DNA of 64,000 bases from Agapanthus africanus (lineage: Eukaryota; Streptophyta; Magnoliopsida; Asparagales; Amaryllidaceae), in contig JASDDO010000008.1 in assembly GCA_030015575.1 (NCBI GenBank), forward strand, positions 82,127,965 to 82,191,964. The letters run 5' to 3'. A model generated the notes under the pieces. It worked only from the letters and a program-made list of their open reading frames with translations, searched no databases and was not told the DNA's origin. Positions 1 to 11,236 of this stretch are shown piece by piece; position 1 is the first letter of the stretch; the number at the start of each line of letters is the position of its first letter. Made by a program: the position numbers and the translations under genes.

Positions 1-475
1 TGTCGCTCGTAGGGCGGTTTAGTCCAAATCCATATATTTTAGATTTAGATTTGGGTCAAGAATTTACTTGACGGGGTTTTGAACATAAGTTGTATATTCC
101 TATAATTCAGAAATATTTTTTTTTGATTCAAGGACCGTTAATTTAGTATGAGATTAAGACCAACTTAAACATATGAGCATTTGGGCTTTATTTATTTTTA
201 ACTAAGGATACATTAGTCTTATTTGAGACTAAGATCAACTTAGCGACATTTTCAGGATCATTACATTTTATTAAGATCCAACAACAGAGAATTTACACTC
301 AGTTGTAAGAAACTTTAGAGACTTAGCCAATTTGGGCTTTAGCGTGCTTAGTCTTTCTTTTTTTTCAAAAAAATGTTAAGCACTTATTTGGGCTCTTTTT
401 ATTAAGTCCTTTTTTTTTTGCAAAAGTGCTAAGCACTTATTTGACGCTCTGACACTCACATGGGTATCATTTGAA

Positions 476-1000
476 GCATTCAATTATGGACTCCGCCTAA
501 TCAATGCTGAGAACTCAACCATTTTGACTGTTTATGGAGTGCTAAGCACTTTTCTTATTTTTTTGTGGCGCCCACGTGAGGAGCACGTGAGGCGCCGGAC
601 GCTGCCCAATCAATACTAAGCATTCAGCCGTTTTGGCTATTTATGGAGTACTAAGCACTCTTATTATTTTTATGGCGCCCACGTGAGGAGTACGTGAGAC
701 GCTGGGCGCTGCCCAATCAGAGCCAAGCACTCAGCCGTTTTGGCTGTTTATGGAGTGCTAAGCATTGTTATTATTTTTTTTTGTGGCGCCCACGTGAAGC
801 GCTGGACGCTGCCTAATCAGTACCAAGCACTCAACCGTTTTGGCTGTTTATGAAGTGCTAACACTCTTATTATTTTTTTGTGGCGCCCACGTGAAGCACT
901 GTGCGTTGCCCAATCAGTGCTAAACACTCAGCCGTTTTGGCTGTTTATGGAGTGCTAAGCACTCTCTTTTTTTGTGGCGCCCACGTGAGGCGCTAAGTTC
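476..1000. repeat. Tandem array of about 100-bp units inside LTR A
   Basis: About five imperfect copies with starts at roughly 476, 566, 673, 784 and 881, plus a partial copy at 975. Spacing varies from 94 to 111 bp. Each unit contains the box GGCGCCCACGTGA, then CCAATCA, then GCCGTTTTGGCTGTTTATG and a palindrome of the GTGCTAAGCAC type. Spacing variation comes mostly from T-runs between units. Confidence 0.85.
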
Positions 1001-1504
1001 TCTTCCTTTTTAGAGATTAAGTCTCTATTAATGGCATTTTGACCATTAATGATCACCAAGATTTTTTGTTTTGAAGATCTGGGATTAAGTTTCCTTTTAA
1101 GAACTAAGTTCTTTTTATAAGAACTAAGTTTCTTTTAGGGTTAAACCTTATTTTCCGAGGAATTAAATCCCCATGGGATATATTATTTTCCCTAGTTCTT
1201 TTCTGAATTTTTTATTCTTAAGAACAAGATCTTCCCGATGCAAATTAAATTCTCAACTTGTGGGAGATTTGTCTTGTGGATCTCTGATCCAGAGAAAGAA
1301 CTAAATTTTTTGAGAAAGATTAAACCCTTAAAATAGGTAAAAGAGAAGCTTTGATCTCTGTGTTTTCTTTACCTAAGGTTTTTCCTTTGAAAAGAGAGTC
1401 TTCCTCCTTTAATAATTAAATTCTTTATTCTTTTTAACGCTTTCTCTCTTTTTTCCAAGGCTTATGGGGAGGTTCCTCTATATGAGACTTGAAGTCTCGG
1501 GTTA

Positions 1505-1512
1505 TTTATATA
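1505..1512 (-). promoter_or_regulatory. Probable TATA box of LTR A
   Basis: TATATAAA on the minus strand, about 840 bp into the LTR from its U3 end. Element B has TATAAAAG about 470 bp into its LTR. The distance is compatible with a U3 promoter, but no start site can be seen. Confidence 0.55.
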
Positions 1513-2040
1513 GTAGAGGCAAAGTTATTGATTACTTTGATAAAATCTCTCATTGAGAGATCCCAATTGATTTAATTGGTTTCAAAATTTGTTTAGGGAC
1601 TTTTATCCAACATTGGATCTTTAATCCAAGAATTTCTGTCTTACAGAATATATATTTTTCTTATTTTTTTAACCTGATTGGGGGAATATTTTCCCATATA
1701 TAGAATTTTATTATATAAAATGGCGATTTTTTAATCACCGTTGGATTTTTTAATCCAAGGTTTCTCTGTTTTACAAAGAGCAATCTTTTTTGTTTAGAAA
1801 GATTGAGAGAATATATTCCCAAAATAGAATTTTATTCTATTATTTGATCATTGATCCAACAGAGAGTATCTTTCTTGTTTAGAAAGATTTGGGGAGATAT
1901 TTTCTCCTAATTATATATTTTGATGATTTATCATCTCCATTGGATTTTTGATCCAACGGCTCTGTTTAACAGAGAATATCCCAACTTTTGTTAGGGAAAT
2001 ATAGAATTTAATTCTACTGATATGAACTTGGGTGCTGACG

Positions 2041-2290
2041 CTCACGTGTTATGCACGTGGGCGCCACTTAAGAATTTAATTCTTATGATAGGTGCTTATG
2101 TGCTTTGCATATTGCCCCTGCGTGAGGAGCACGTGCAGCGCCATCTAAGAGTTTAACTCTTATGTAATAAATTTTTCTGTGCTTTGCATGTTAGCGCCCG
2201 CGTGAGGAGCACGTGAGGCGCCACCATAGGATTTAATCCTATAAAATTGGCTTTGGCGCTGCCGCCCTCGTGAAGAGCACGTGAGGCGCT
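2041..2290. promoter_or_regulatory. CACGTG (G-box) cluster in U3 of LTR A
   Basis: Five to six ACGTG/CACGTG cores lie in 250 bp at the U3 end. They sit in repeated modules that combine GAGGAGCACGTG, a GGCGCC-like box, a TGCTTTGCAT box and one TTTAA palindrome. G-boxes bind plant bZIP and bHLH factors (known of the motif). A role in driving the LTR is inference. Element B's U3 has CACGTGTCA boxes at the matching place. Confidence 0.5.
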
Positions 2291-2348
2291 GCCTCATTAA
2301 ATCGCAATAGAGCTTTGCTCTTTTATTAGATTAAATATTGGGGGAACA

Positions 2349-2361
2349 AATGCCTCCTACC
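2349..2361 (-). other. Polypurine tract of element A
   Basis: On the minus strand the sequence directly before the LTR start is purine-rich (GGTAGGAGGCATTT). It matches the position and sequence of element B's tract at 57713-57726. This is the expected plus-strand primer of reverse transcription. Confidence 0.75.
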
Positions 2362-2451
2362 ATTATACTCATGTGGCTCATACGTGAGTGCAACGGTATC
2401 ACCTTTTCCACCGTTTGATCTCTTAGGAAGTTGAACCGTCCCTTCACATCT

Positions 2452-2459
2452 TATAAATA
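2452..2459 (+). promoter_or_regulatory. TATA box of the antisense gene in element A
   Basis: TATAAATA lies between the 3' LTR and the antisense gene, on the coding strand of that gene. Element B has the same box at the homologous place (57617-57624, minus). In both copies it is followed after roughly 140 bp by a GT donor-like site and then the leader intron. Conservation in two diverged copies supports a real promoter. Confidence 0.65.
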
Positions 2460-2479
2460 TGGTCTTTAGCCCTTGAGAT

Positions 2480-5400
2480 GACTGTCGTTCCATCATCTTC
2501 TTTCTTTTTCCTTGAGAATTTAATTATCTTTTTAGAGCTTAGATATCTACCTCTAAGAAACTCTTAGAGTTGAACTCTGTCAACAAAACTTGGTAAGAAT
2601 TATGACCAAATTTCAACCCATAAAAAACTTTCTTTTTGTTTTGTATTTTTTAACCCATTAACAGAGCTTTGCTCTTTTCTTGAAATGATCTCTTAGAGAT
2701 CTTAAAAAAACTTTATTTGGGTAGACATGGGTCTCAGAGATCTTAGGGTTTTACCGTGTTAGTGACTTTGATCTCTGAAGGTTTCTCTGGAATTTAATTC
2801 CAATATATTTCTCATGGGGATTTCTGGAATTTAATCACACTTTCAGAGGAATTCAATTCCAGTTTGTGCTACAGAGCTAAGCACTGAGAAAATTTCTTTT
2901 GAAAATTCTTTTGGGAATTTTATTCCCTTTTTTATTTTCTTTTTAGGGTTCTTTTTGCAGATTTGAATCTGTTGTACAACTCGTTTTTCGAGAATATTGG
3001 GAGTTTTTTAACTCCACGGTTCAATGAGATTTTTCATTAAATGAGAATACTTTTGGATTCTTACAATAAGTGCTTGCTCATCATTGATGGGGGCATTACC
3101 TTGATTTTGTGAGGCCCATTGTTCCTTTTTCTTTGGACTGTGGTGACTTTAACATGCTAGAATGTAGTACAAATTTGGATGTACTGAAAATGCTAAGGCC
3201 TTGAACATTGTGTCGGTAATTAACCCCATTTTTTAGGTACTATGACTTTCGATTCCTCATTTCCCTACATTCACTCGGAGAGTGCCTTCGCCGATGCTCC
3301 TAAAGATCGGGAAGTCCTTGCGCAAATTCGGGAATATGACCCAGAGCAGAAGTCTCTTCATTTGTGAGGGTCATGGTACAGTTACATTATCAGGGGTCGG
3401 TGCAATTTTACTTGTGCGGTGCTGTCAGAACCGATCCCTTCGATTCATTACGCCGACCCTCCACAGGTTGCTTATACAGTGGAAGATGTCAACTGGACCT
3501 TGGAAGGTCGTCTCCAACCTTCCATGGCGTCGATACCAGTGCAGCCGCCGATGGCCCTAAACGTTCTGGGGCGTCGCATATGCCAAGGAGAAGCGCGTCC
3601 TTAGAGCCAGGTCTATTCGATAGGAGTGACCCCCCGTCATCTGGCTGGCTATCTGCTGTAGGCCCATTACATTCTGTCGGCCAAGAAGTCACTGCTACTG
3701 AAGACCGGGCTATATCCAGCGATCTACGCATCCCTTTTTATTACCACACTCCTCATGTATGGTGGGTTAAATCCTTTCTGGAGCAATGGAATATCCCTAC
3801 CCACGCATTTCTCCTATCGGATCGGGAGGTCTCAATCTCGCTAGAGGAATTCACGGAGATATTGGGATTACCCGTCAAAGGGGAGCATTATGAGGAGATA
3901 CTTCCTCTTGACAAGTATGTATTTGCTACCAAATCAGTGGTTATGGGTCTTACCCCAGAGAATGCGGTTCGACACAAATTTCTGAGCTTGATCAAAGTGT
4001 TGAACATATATGAAAGCTTATTCTTGGAGTCTGGGGGCATGGAGTTAGCTTCACGGATTTCGTTGCCCGCTTCTTTTGTCCCGAGGCTTTATTGAAAAAA
4101 GCTGCGAAGTTCGCCAAACTCGACGATCCATTCGGATTTGGGTTGGACAAACTACCGACCGCGGAGGCGGATCTAAAGCAATTTTTTATTCCAGATACCC
4201 CAATCGTCCCTTTCGCAGAGGTCGCCGCTCCGGACATTGATGAAGACAAGTTCTTCATAGGGTTCATCGGCATGTGGTTGATCTGATTTGCGCTTCCAAT
4301 GCACCTCCTTCATATGCGACCATCTGTCTTTTATCCAGCTCACCGCATTCCGGCGGGGACACGCATGGTCGTTGGGGTTGCAGGACTGGCTCATTTATAT
4401 CATGGTTTAAGTCTAGCAGCCGACACCACTCAGCCGGTGTGAAGCCCGTAAATCTCCTATTGCACTACTTTACCTCGTGGATCGAGATGCACGTGCTGGG
4501 TGCTTTTGGTGTGCATAAACGGCCCCGATTTTATAAAGGATACAATTTTCCTCGGGTTATGCATTTGATCAATGCTTCTTCTTCAGACCTAACCCAGCGA
4601 AAGGCTCGGTAGTTGGTTCTTCGCTCACGCATGGTTGGGGACAGCATGACCTTTGTAGATAAAGTTCTGACCATCAGTAAGGAGCCTTCCAAAGTGGTCC
4701 AACCACTCCACAGTGTATTCAAGGATGGAGCTTCTGCACTGAGGGCCCGGAAGATCATCCATTTGTACTTTATCAGACCAGGTTTCCTGGTATTCAGACA
4801 GAACGCCTCGGTGTTGTTTATGAGATATAACCCGCATCGTTTTGCCCAGCAATCGAGTTACAACTTAGGCGTTCCCCTCGAGGCGTTTATCATTGATCCG
4901 GCCTCTACTGAGGAGAACATTCGCAACATGGCGCATCATTTTATGCGTCTGAATACGGTGTCCCATTTCCTGATCAGCGAGCCGAGTTATATCCTAAGGG
5001 CTTTGAATGCTTACGTTGCTTGATATCAGCATGCAACGAGTGTCGTCGTTAAAAAGGAAAGGCGGATGCTTCTAAACCACAAGTATTCTGTCCCAGCCAG
5101 CAATCCCGTGGTTCCGCTGAGGCGACGGGCAGTTGTTCATCCTTCCTGGAGAGAGAGCAGTGTGGTCGTAGTTCCGCAAGCTTTTCCAGATAATCCTTGA
5201 CCAGACGCTCCTGCGACTGTGGTAGCTGTGGTGTCTCTGGAGTCGGGCATTGGTTCGGAGATCGGAACCCGCCGTCCGAAGAAGCCCGTTAAGCGAAAAC
5301 TTTTATTATCGGGTGTTGGTGCCAGCTCGCAGAAGAAAAAGAAATCCTTATTCTCAGCTGATGTTGTATTCGGTCAGGAGCCGCATGCTCCTTATAGCGA

Positions 5401-7832
5401 AAGCTTGTCCGAATATGGCACCAACGATGGTCTGTTCGAAGCTCCCGCCGCTACTGATCTTCAAGCTGCCATCTAAGTTTCTAAAAGGCTGGCCCGTGAG
5501 CAAGCGGCATTAGCTTCTCTTGCGGCTTCCGGTATATTTCATTTACATTCTTCTATATATACATTTTTTTTTAATTTATTACGCTTTATTAACGCTCTTT
5601 TCTTAACAGGAATATCCACTGAACAGGCTCTCTTGGCGTCCCTCAAGACATTTGAGGAGAAAGAGAGGCTCCGTGCTTCCATGGGCCTCGGTATGATTCG
5701 TTTCACGACGCCTTTACATATTTAGTTCATTTTATTCACAGCATGACTCCCTTCTTCTTTCTGTTCCAGGAACCACCGCAACTCGTGTTGTTCCGAATAC
5801 ATGCCAACCTCGGGTGGTGGTGCGGAGGAGTCTTCAGAGCTAACGGCTATGGTTGAGGTCCTTCCAGGGCCGCCACAGGAAGCGTTGCTGAAGCAGCCGA
5901 TGATGGATGTTGCAGTAGATCCGGAGGCCGAGCCTGATTTTGACACAGACGCTCCTCTGTCGGAGGTCCTGAGGAGATCCATCTATACAGCCAAAGCTAA
6001 GAGGAAGCGCAAAAAGTATGCAGCAGGGGAGCGGCAGGCTAATCTGGCCGCGGTTATGGATTCAAGTGATGCTCAACCCACTGAAGTTCATATTGAGGAC
6101 ATTCCTTCTGCCCTATCCACCGCTTAAAGGCAGGCGCGTTTGTCTCGTAAAGAGGCCGAGCAATCACTTCAAGGTAAAACAGCGCACGATCCCTTATTGA
6201 AACCTATTAGTAGCCTTTTTCTTGAATTATAACACTTTTTTTAACAGAACCAATTTTAGGTGGTGACATGGCGAGCGAAGTGCCGGCGCTTGAATAGTCT
6301 GAGGTGGCAGACCTTCCTTTCGAATTTGGGACTGTTCCGACTATAGCTTCCTCTCCTTGTGGATTCCCGACATCGGTAAGTGATGCGAGCATTACGACAG
6401 CCCTTATCGATTCAGGGGACGAAGATGTGGGTGTTGGATCCACCTTCCCGGTGATAGTGGAAACCGAGGAAGCCGTCATAGCTGGTGATGCTCCAAACAC
6501 TGTTATGGTTTCTGCCCTGTCAAGTATTCCTCGAGCTATTATTTTTTTGCTTTTAATCCCGCTAAGCATCTCTACTGATATCTCCTTTATTCTGAATACA
6601 GGTATGGTAAACCCCGGCGCTGTGCTAACTGAAAAATTACTGCTGGCCGTCGCCACGACTGTCATGATTCCACCCCTCTCTTTTGTGTCCCCCCGAGTTC
6701 TCTCGGGTTTAATGACGGAAGGTAAAGATTTATCATTTCTTTGTTTCAGTGTAGATATTATTTTCTTGGATTAATTTCCTTATCATATATTGTTGCAATC
6801 CTGCAGGAGTGCTTTTTGACTGCTTACACCAGATGTTAAGCTTACACTTCGCTTTCCAATCTGAATTCGTTCCCTCTTCAGGCGTTGGTTAGTATATTCT
6901 TCACCTTTTATTTCATCTTTTCATGAGTAAACTTTCTATTGCTAAGCTTTTCTCGTATTGACCGCAGTATTACGGCTCGAGAGAGAGAACGAAGGAATAG
7001 CCGAGCCTCCTGAGCTTCCAAACTTGCCACTTTTGACCACTGATATGGTAGATTTCGTTCATCATCATTCTTATTTATTATTATTTTTTTATGTTGAAAT
7101 CTAACCCTTCTTTGTGTGTGCTTTATTCTGCAGCAGCTGTACCGGTTTTGGCTCTTTTTGAGTCTCGCATTTCCATGCCCGTAGGGCTCTTTGCTAAGCG
7201 CCAATCTTCCAGGGGTGCGGCGAATAGCAGGCGGATGCTAAGAGGGTTCATCGAAGATCTTAACGTTGAAACCCTCACCTTTGCTGCGGACTTTGCTGAC
7301 GAAGTTAACCCTATATTGGCGACGCTTGTGAATTCCCACAATGAGGACTTCGTCAGCATTTGGGTTGACTATTGTAAGCGGATTAAGGTTTGTCTCCATG
7401 AGATTGAGCACAAGCGTCTTGCACCTGAAGCGTTAAATTCGAATGCTCAACTGATCGCATGGATCGAACAAAGTGCCGCTTCCATTAAATACTTTGAGCA
7501 AAAGTTAACTCTGAAGCGAAAAGAGCGTGAGACAGTTTCTGGCGAATCGAGTCAATTGCGTGCCCAGGTCGAAGTGAATGTCGCGCAGCTGCATGTTATC
7601 TTTGAAAGTCTTCAGCAATGCTTGTCTAAAGGAATGGCGCTGAGGCAGAACCTCGATTTTACCGAGCGGGGCATGTGAGATTGCTAAGCAGGAAATTGCT
7701 GAGAAGCTTTCATCGTGCTTGCAACAACGGGCTCAAGTTGAAGAGATGCTAACTGTAATAGTGGCACGCGAGGAGGCGCTGCGGGAAGAGAGTGAGCAGG
7801 TTGCCAGTTTACTGAAAGCCCCACCTTCTTAA
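2480..7832 (+). pseudogene. Decayed plant-mobile-domain-like antisense gene of element A
   Basis: This is a broken copy of the gene found intact-structured in element B. A leader exon would end at 2592 (donor GTAAGA) and the leader intron at 3236, with ATG at 3242, five bases after the acceptor exactly as in B. Coding exons by alignment with B are 3237-5531, 5610-5690, 5770-6173, 6248 to about 6520 (donor no longer clear), 6602-6721, 6807-6887, 6968-7047 and 7137-7832. GT and AG borders persist at nearly all of them, and the second exon is 81 bp in both copies. The first exon has several stops and frameshifts, for example a TGA near 3366 and a shift near 3740. The last exon has a shift near 7674. 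The protein keeps the WWVKSFLEQWNIPTH and DREVSISLEEF motifs, a basic patch with KKKKS, and a coiled-coil tail. It cannot make a full product. Confidence 0.75.
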
Positions 7833-7964
7833 CGGCTATAATTGTATTTCCCACTTTTTCTTTACATAAATGTAAATTGTATCTTTTAAACATTTCGATT
7901 TATGAATAAGGAATTCATTTTTTTGCATGTGCTCCTCTGAGTCTGATGTCTTATTTTAGGGCCT

Positions 7965-8185
7965 ATTAGTTTATTTACTCGTTTCGGAGTTTCTATTTTA
8001 TATACTCATTTCAAAGTTTGTAGTTTATTCACTCGTTTTGGAGTTTCTAGTTTATGTACTCATTTTGGAGCTTGTAGTTTATTCACTCGTTTCGGAGTTT
8101 CTAGTATATGTACTCATTTTGGAGTTTCTAGTTTATTCACTCGTTTCGGAGTTTCTAGTTTATGTACTCATTTCGGAGTTTTCTT
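7965..8185. repeat. 31-bp tandem repeat in spacer A
   Basis: About seven copies of a 31-bp unit alternate between TTTATGTACTCATTTTGGAG and TTTATTCACTCGTTTCGGAG, joined by TTTCTAG. The alternation gives a higher-order 62-bp period. Confidence 0.8.
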
Positions 8186-8579
8186 AATTTACCTCCCTTG
8201 GATTTACAGGCAAACTTGTTCTAACGTTATATGCAGATAACCCACATTCTTTACGAAAGGGGTCTGTTAGGTTTGTGGTACTAGGGTTTTAGTCCGTGGA
8301 ACCATCGCATTGGCTGATGTATTCCTCGATATGCAGTCTTTAAGCAGCTGTTCGAGTAGCCCCGCGACTGTCGTGTCTCTGATCCCTTCGGGGGCTGGAC
8401 AAGACGTTTTCAAGTAATCTCCTTAAGTCATATTACCGTCGGAAGAGCAAACGTTAGGAATTTTTCATGACGCTTTTTACTTGAGGTTAGGCTTAATTTG
8501 GATCCCCGGTGAGTCATAACCACTCCGCTCTAGTGTGGGATGATCTCCTATAGTCTTTTAGGCTTTATATAAGTTGCCG

Positions 8580-9210
8580 TCAAGACCCGAAACTGGGAAT
8601 ATACCGTCACTTCATTTTTGTTTTGACGATGTTTTGCTGTTTCTTTACTGAAGTAGGTTAGACTTCTGTAGGACCTTTATGCTGTATGTATTGCAATTGA
8701 TGCTTGGAGATAGGAATATGCCATTACTCCAATTTTATTTGATATCCACGTCCGCATCCTGCTGAAATGAGGGGGAACGCCGCGATAGCCTCTAGGTTGT
8801 ATATGTGCCGTCGAGACTTGGAGTTAGGATTTTGCTGTTACTCCATTTCTGCTCTGACCCTTGGGTCTTTGTTGTTGTTGTTTTACAATGACGTTGCGTC
8901 TGCATTCTGCTGGAATGAGAAAGAACGTCGGGATAGTCTTTAGGTTGTATATGAACCGTCAAGACTTGGAGTTAGGGTTTTGACATTACTCCATTTTTGC
9001 TTTGACCCTTAGGTCTTATTTTGACGTTGCGTCTGCATCCTGTTGGAATGAGAAGGTCGTCAAGTTGATCTCTATGTTGTAAACCTAAAGCTAGGATTTT
9101 GCCTTTACTTCACTTTTATTTGATTGTTGTGTCTGTCCCTATTGGAATGATGAGGGGGACACAGAGATAGTCTCTAGGTTGTATATGAACCGTCAAGATT
9201 TGGTTCTCCT
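8580..9210. repeat. Imperfect repeat of about 150 bp in spacer A
   Basis: Landmarks TAGGTTGTATATG (about 8792, 8940 and 9173) and GACTTGGAGTTAGG recur with CTGCTGGAATGAG-like segments. There are roughly four units, degenerate and uneven in length. Confidence 0.65.
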
Positions 9211-9384
9211 TTTGACGAAGCGTGGTGGGAGATATGGTCCCCCTTTTTTGTTTGTGTCTATGGATCGTATACAAGAGTCAATATGGACATAATTGCAGGA
9301 TAGATGAAATTTCATTTTATATATTTTTTATTTTTTTATTTTCACGATACTCTATCTTTTTAGATTTTCATATCGCGAAAGTCA

Positions 9385-9560
9385 CGATTGCCCAACCATT
9401 TCGGCTATTTTTCGCAGTACCCAACCATTTCGGCTATTTTTTTTACCCGCTGTTTTTTATTGCGAGTTGCCTAAACATTTCGGCTCTCTTCTTTTTTTTA
9501 CCTACTCACTGCTTTTTATTGCGAGTTGCCCAAACATTTCGGCTTTTTTATGCATATTTT
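9385..9560. repeat. CAAACATTTCGGCT short repeat in spacer A
   Basis: Four copies of CCCAACCATTTCGGCT or CCAAACATTTCGGCT are spaced 35 to 60 bp apart. The same motif, inverted, is repeated at 50125-50345 in element B, so it is a fixed part of this family's spacer. Confidence 0.75.
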
Positions 9561-9779
9561 TTTGCTTGCTGATTTTTGTCGTGAGTTGGGAACTTGGTCC
9601 TAGTACCTATTGTGGCATCAGTATCGCTGCAACTGGAATATTGCCATGAGCGAATCATCATTTGCCATGATAGGACTTGAAATTTGATACCTATTTAGGC
9701 ATCAACATCGCTTCAACTGGAATATTTCCAGGAGCGAATCATTATTTGCCTTTGTCGATTTGAACAAAGATGGTAGACA

Positions 9780-10340
9780 GGGTTACGATCCTGTCGACTA
9801 AGGCTTTTTTGACTTTATGAACCGTAAGGGTTTCATAAAGGTGTTTCTCCCTGCAAGTCGTGAAGATCTCGTAGGTGTATTTTCTCCCTAGCAGTCGTAG
9901 GGATTCCTAAGTGGTATTTTCTCTTGTAAGTCGTAAGGATCAGACAAGAGTATTTTCTCCTTATAAGTCAAAAGAACTTACAAGTGTCGTTCACCATACA
10001 GGGACATTTCTAGTTGTTGGTGGACCTTGGTGGGGGATATATTTATTTATACTCATGGATTGTATACAAGGGTCAATATAGGACCACCTGTAGGGAAATA
10101 TTAGGGGAATGTGACGGCTTAAGAACAGGTTTTAGATCCCTATAGGTTAAGGCTTTTGAATCCTACGAGCCGTGAGGGTCTCACAGGGGGAATTCTCCTT
10201 ACGAGTCGTGAGGATCTCGCAAGTATAATTTCTCCATAGGAATCGTGGGGATTCCTAAATGTATTGCCCCTTTGTGAGTCGTAAGGATCTCACGGAGGTA
10301 TTTTCTCCTCACAAGGTCGAGAGGAGCTTGCAAGTGTTCA
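9780..10340. repeat. Hairpin modules around GTCGTRAGGAT in spacer A
   Basis: Repeated modules of the form stem-TCGTGAGGATC-stem, each followed by GTATTTTCTCC, for example near 9860, 9900, 10190 and 10240. They match, inverted, the better preserved modules of element B at 49410-49960 and 51580-51770. Arms are degenerate here. Confidence 0.6.
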
Positions 10341-10654
10341 TGCATTTTTTTATTATACGAGATTGCGCCCTGTCAGGTTTTTACAAGCTCGCCGGTAGCC
10401 CTGTTGTTTTTACTCACGGTGTCCTTTCGGGTTTTCATCCGTGCCCATTTTGCTTGTGGACATACCTTTTTTTAGATTGACGAAACTTTCGAAAGTAAAT
10501 TCGTCATAAGTGACATATCTATTTGCCGGTGGGATTTGGGGATGGCTTCATTGTTGGAGTAGCTGTGTAGCCAGTAGGGCTTGAGTTGCAACCTTCGCCA
10601 TTAGGACTTCGATTGCAATTTAGATCTCAAGGGAGCATATCACCGTTTTTGGGG

Positions 10655-11140
10655 TGATGTGCTAGTTCAGGGACATCTCGGTCCATTTTGCCGTGTTTGG
10701 GGCGAAATTTTAGTTTAAGGACATCTCGGTCCGTTGTTAGTTTAGAGACATCTCGGTCCGTTCTCGCCATGTTTAAGGCGGATAGTTAGTTTAAGGACTT
10801 CTTGGTCCGACATCACCATTTTTTTAGGAAAGGACGTTTCGGTCCAACATCGTCGTGTTTGGGATGACGCGTCGTGTTTGAGTCAAAATTTTAGTTTAAG
10901 GACATCTCGATCCGTCATCGCCATGTTTGAGGCGAAAAGATAGTTTAAAGACTTCTTAGTTCGTTGTCACCGTTTTTGAGGCGGATAATTAGTTTAATGA
11001 CTTCTCGGTCCATTGTTAGTTTTGGGACATATCAGTCAGTTATTAGTTTAGGGACATTCAGTCCAATATTAGTTTAGGGATGTTTCGGTCCAACTTTAGT
11101 TTAGGGACGTTTCGGTCCATTGTAGTCATGTTTGAGGCGA
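10655..11140. repeat. TTAGTTTAGGGACRTYTCGGTCC array in spacer A
   Basis: About a dozen copies of a motif that, inverted, reads GGACCGAAAYGTCCCTAAACTAA. In element B the same core forms exact 27-bp arrays inside both LTRs (38435-38757 and 59334-59655) and two copies at 49028-49075. Spacing here is irregular, about 22-45 bp. Confidence 0.8.
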
Positions 11141-11236
11141 CGGAGCTTTTTGGATAACACTCTCGAAATTCTAACTTAGGAAGATAACAAGCGAACAGAA
11201 GCGTCATCATCTATCATTGATCTAAGTCGTGACTTG

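Larger units (their letters stand above)
1008..2321. repeat. Palindrome-tiled part of LTR A
   Basis: Short perfect palindromes follow one another with little spacer. Checked examples: 1546-1560 (arm TCTCTCA), 1563-1579 (CCAATT), 1613-1629 (TTGGAT), 1741-1758 (TTGGATT), 1825-1839 (TAGAAT), 1940-1956 (TTGGAT), 1960-1974 (CTCTGTT), 2002-2016 (TAGAATT), 2069-2085 (TAAGAATT), 2146-2162 (TAAGAGTT), 2226-2242 (ATAGGATT) and 2309-2321 (AGAGC). Arms are 5-8 bp and loops 1-5 nt. Several share the centre TTTAA with changing flanks, so they are not copies of one sequence. Confidence 0.8.
1..2348 (-). mobile_element. 3' LTR of Retand/Ogre-type element A, cut by the window start
   Basis: The element-side boundary is the GGGGAACA at 2341-2348, which reads TGTTCCCC on the minus strand, the same LTR start as element B. 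A purine-rich tract lies next to it inside the element. The sequence at 1-60 matches, inverted, element B's LTR around 39085-39140, so roughly 360 bp of this LTR lie outside the window. The U3 part has diverged strongly from B, but it keeps the same building blocks: CACGTG boxes, GTGCTAAGCAC-type palindromes and a TATA box. Orientation is minus, so the LTR start (U3) is on the right. Confidence 0.85.
7833..11236. other. Post-pol spacer of element A, non-coding
   Basis: This lies between the end of the antisense gene and the end of pol. It corresponds, inverted, to element B's 48929-52025. It holds several different short tandem repeats, annotated separately, and no open frame with a recognisable protein. 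Frames that stay open here, such as 9222-9572, only translate repeats. At 8200-8580, and between the arrays, I see no gene and no clear signal. Confidence 0.75.

Noticed and set aside
6207..6665. 152-codon ORF opposite the antisense gene of A, and similar frames opposite 53416-55115
   Set aside because: These are shadows of the exons on the other strand, with no known motif.
9222..9649. Hydrophobic, Phe-rich ORFs that look like small membrane proteins
   Set aside because: They translate the CATTTCGGCT and T-run repeats. The same peptides appear on the other strand at 49862-50450 from the matching spacer of B.
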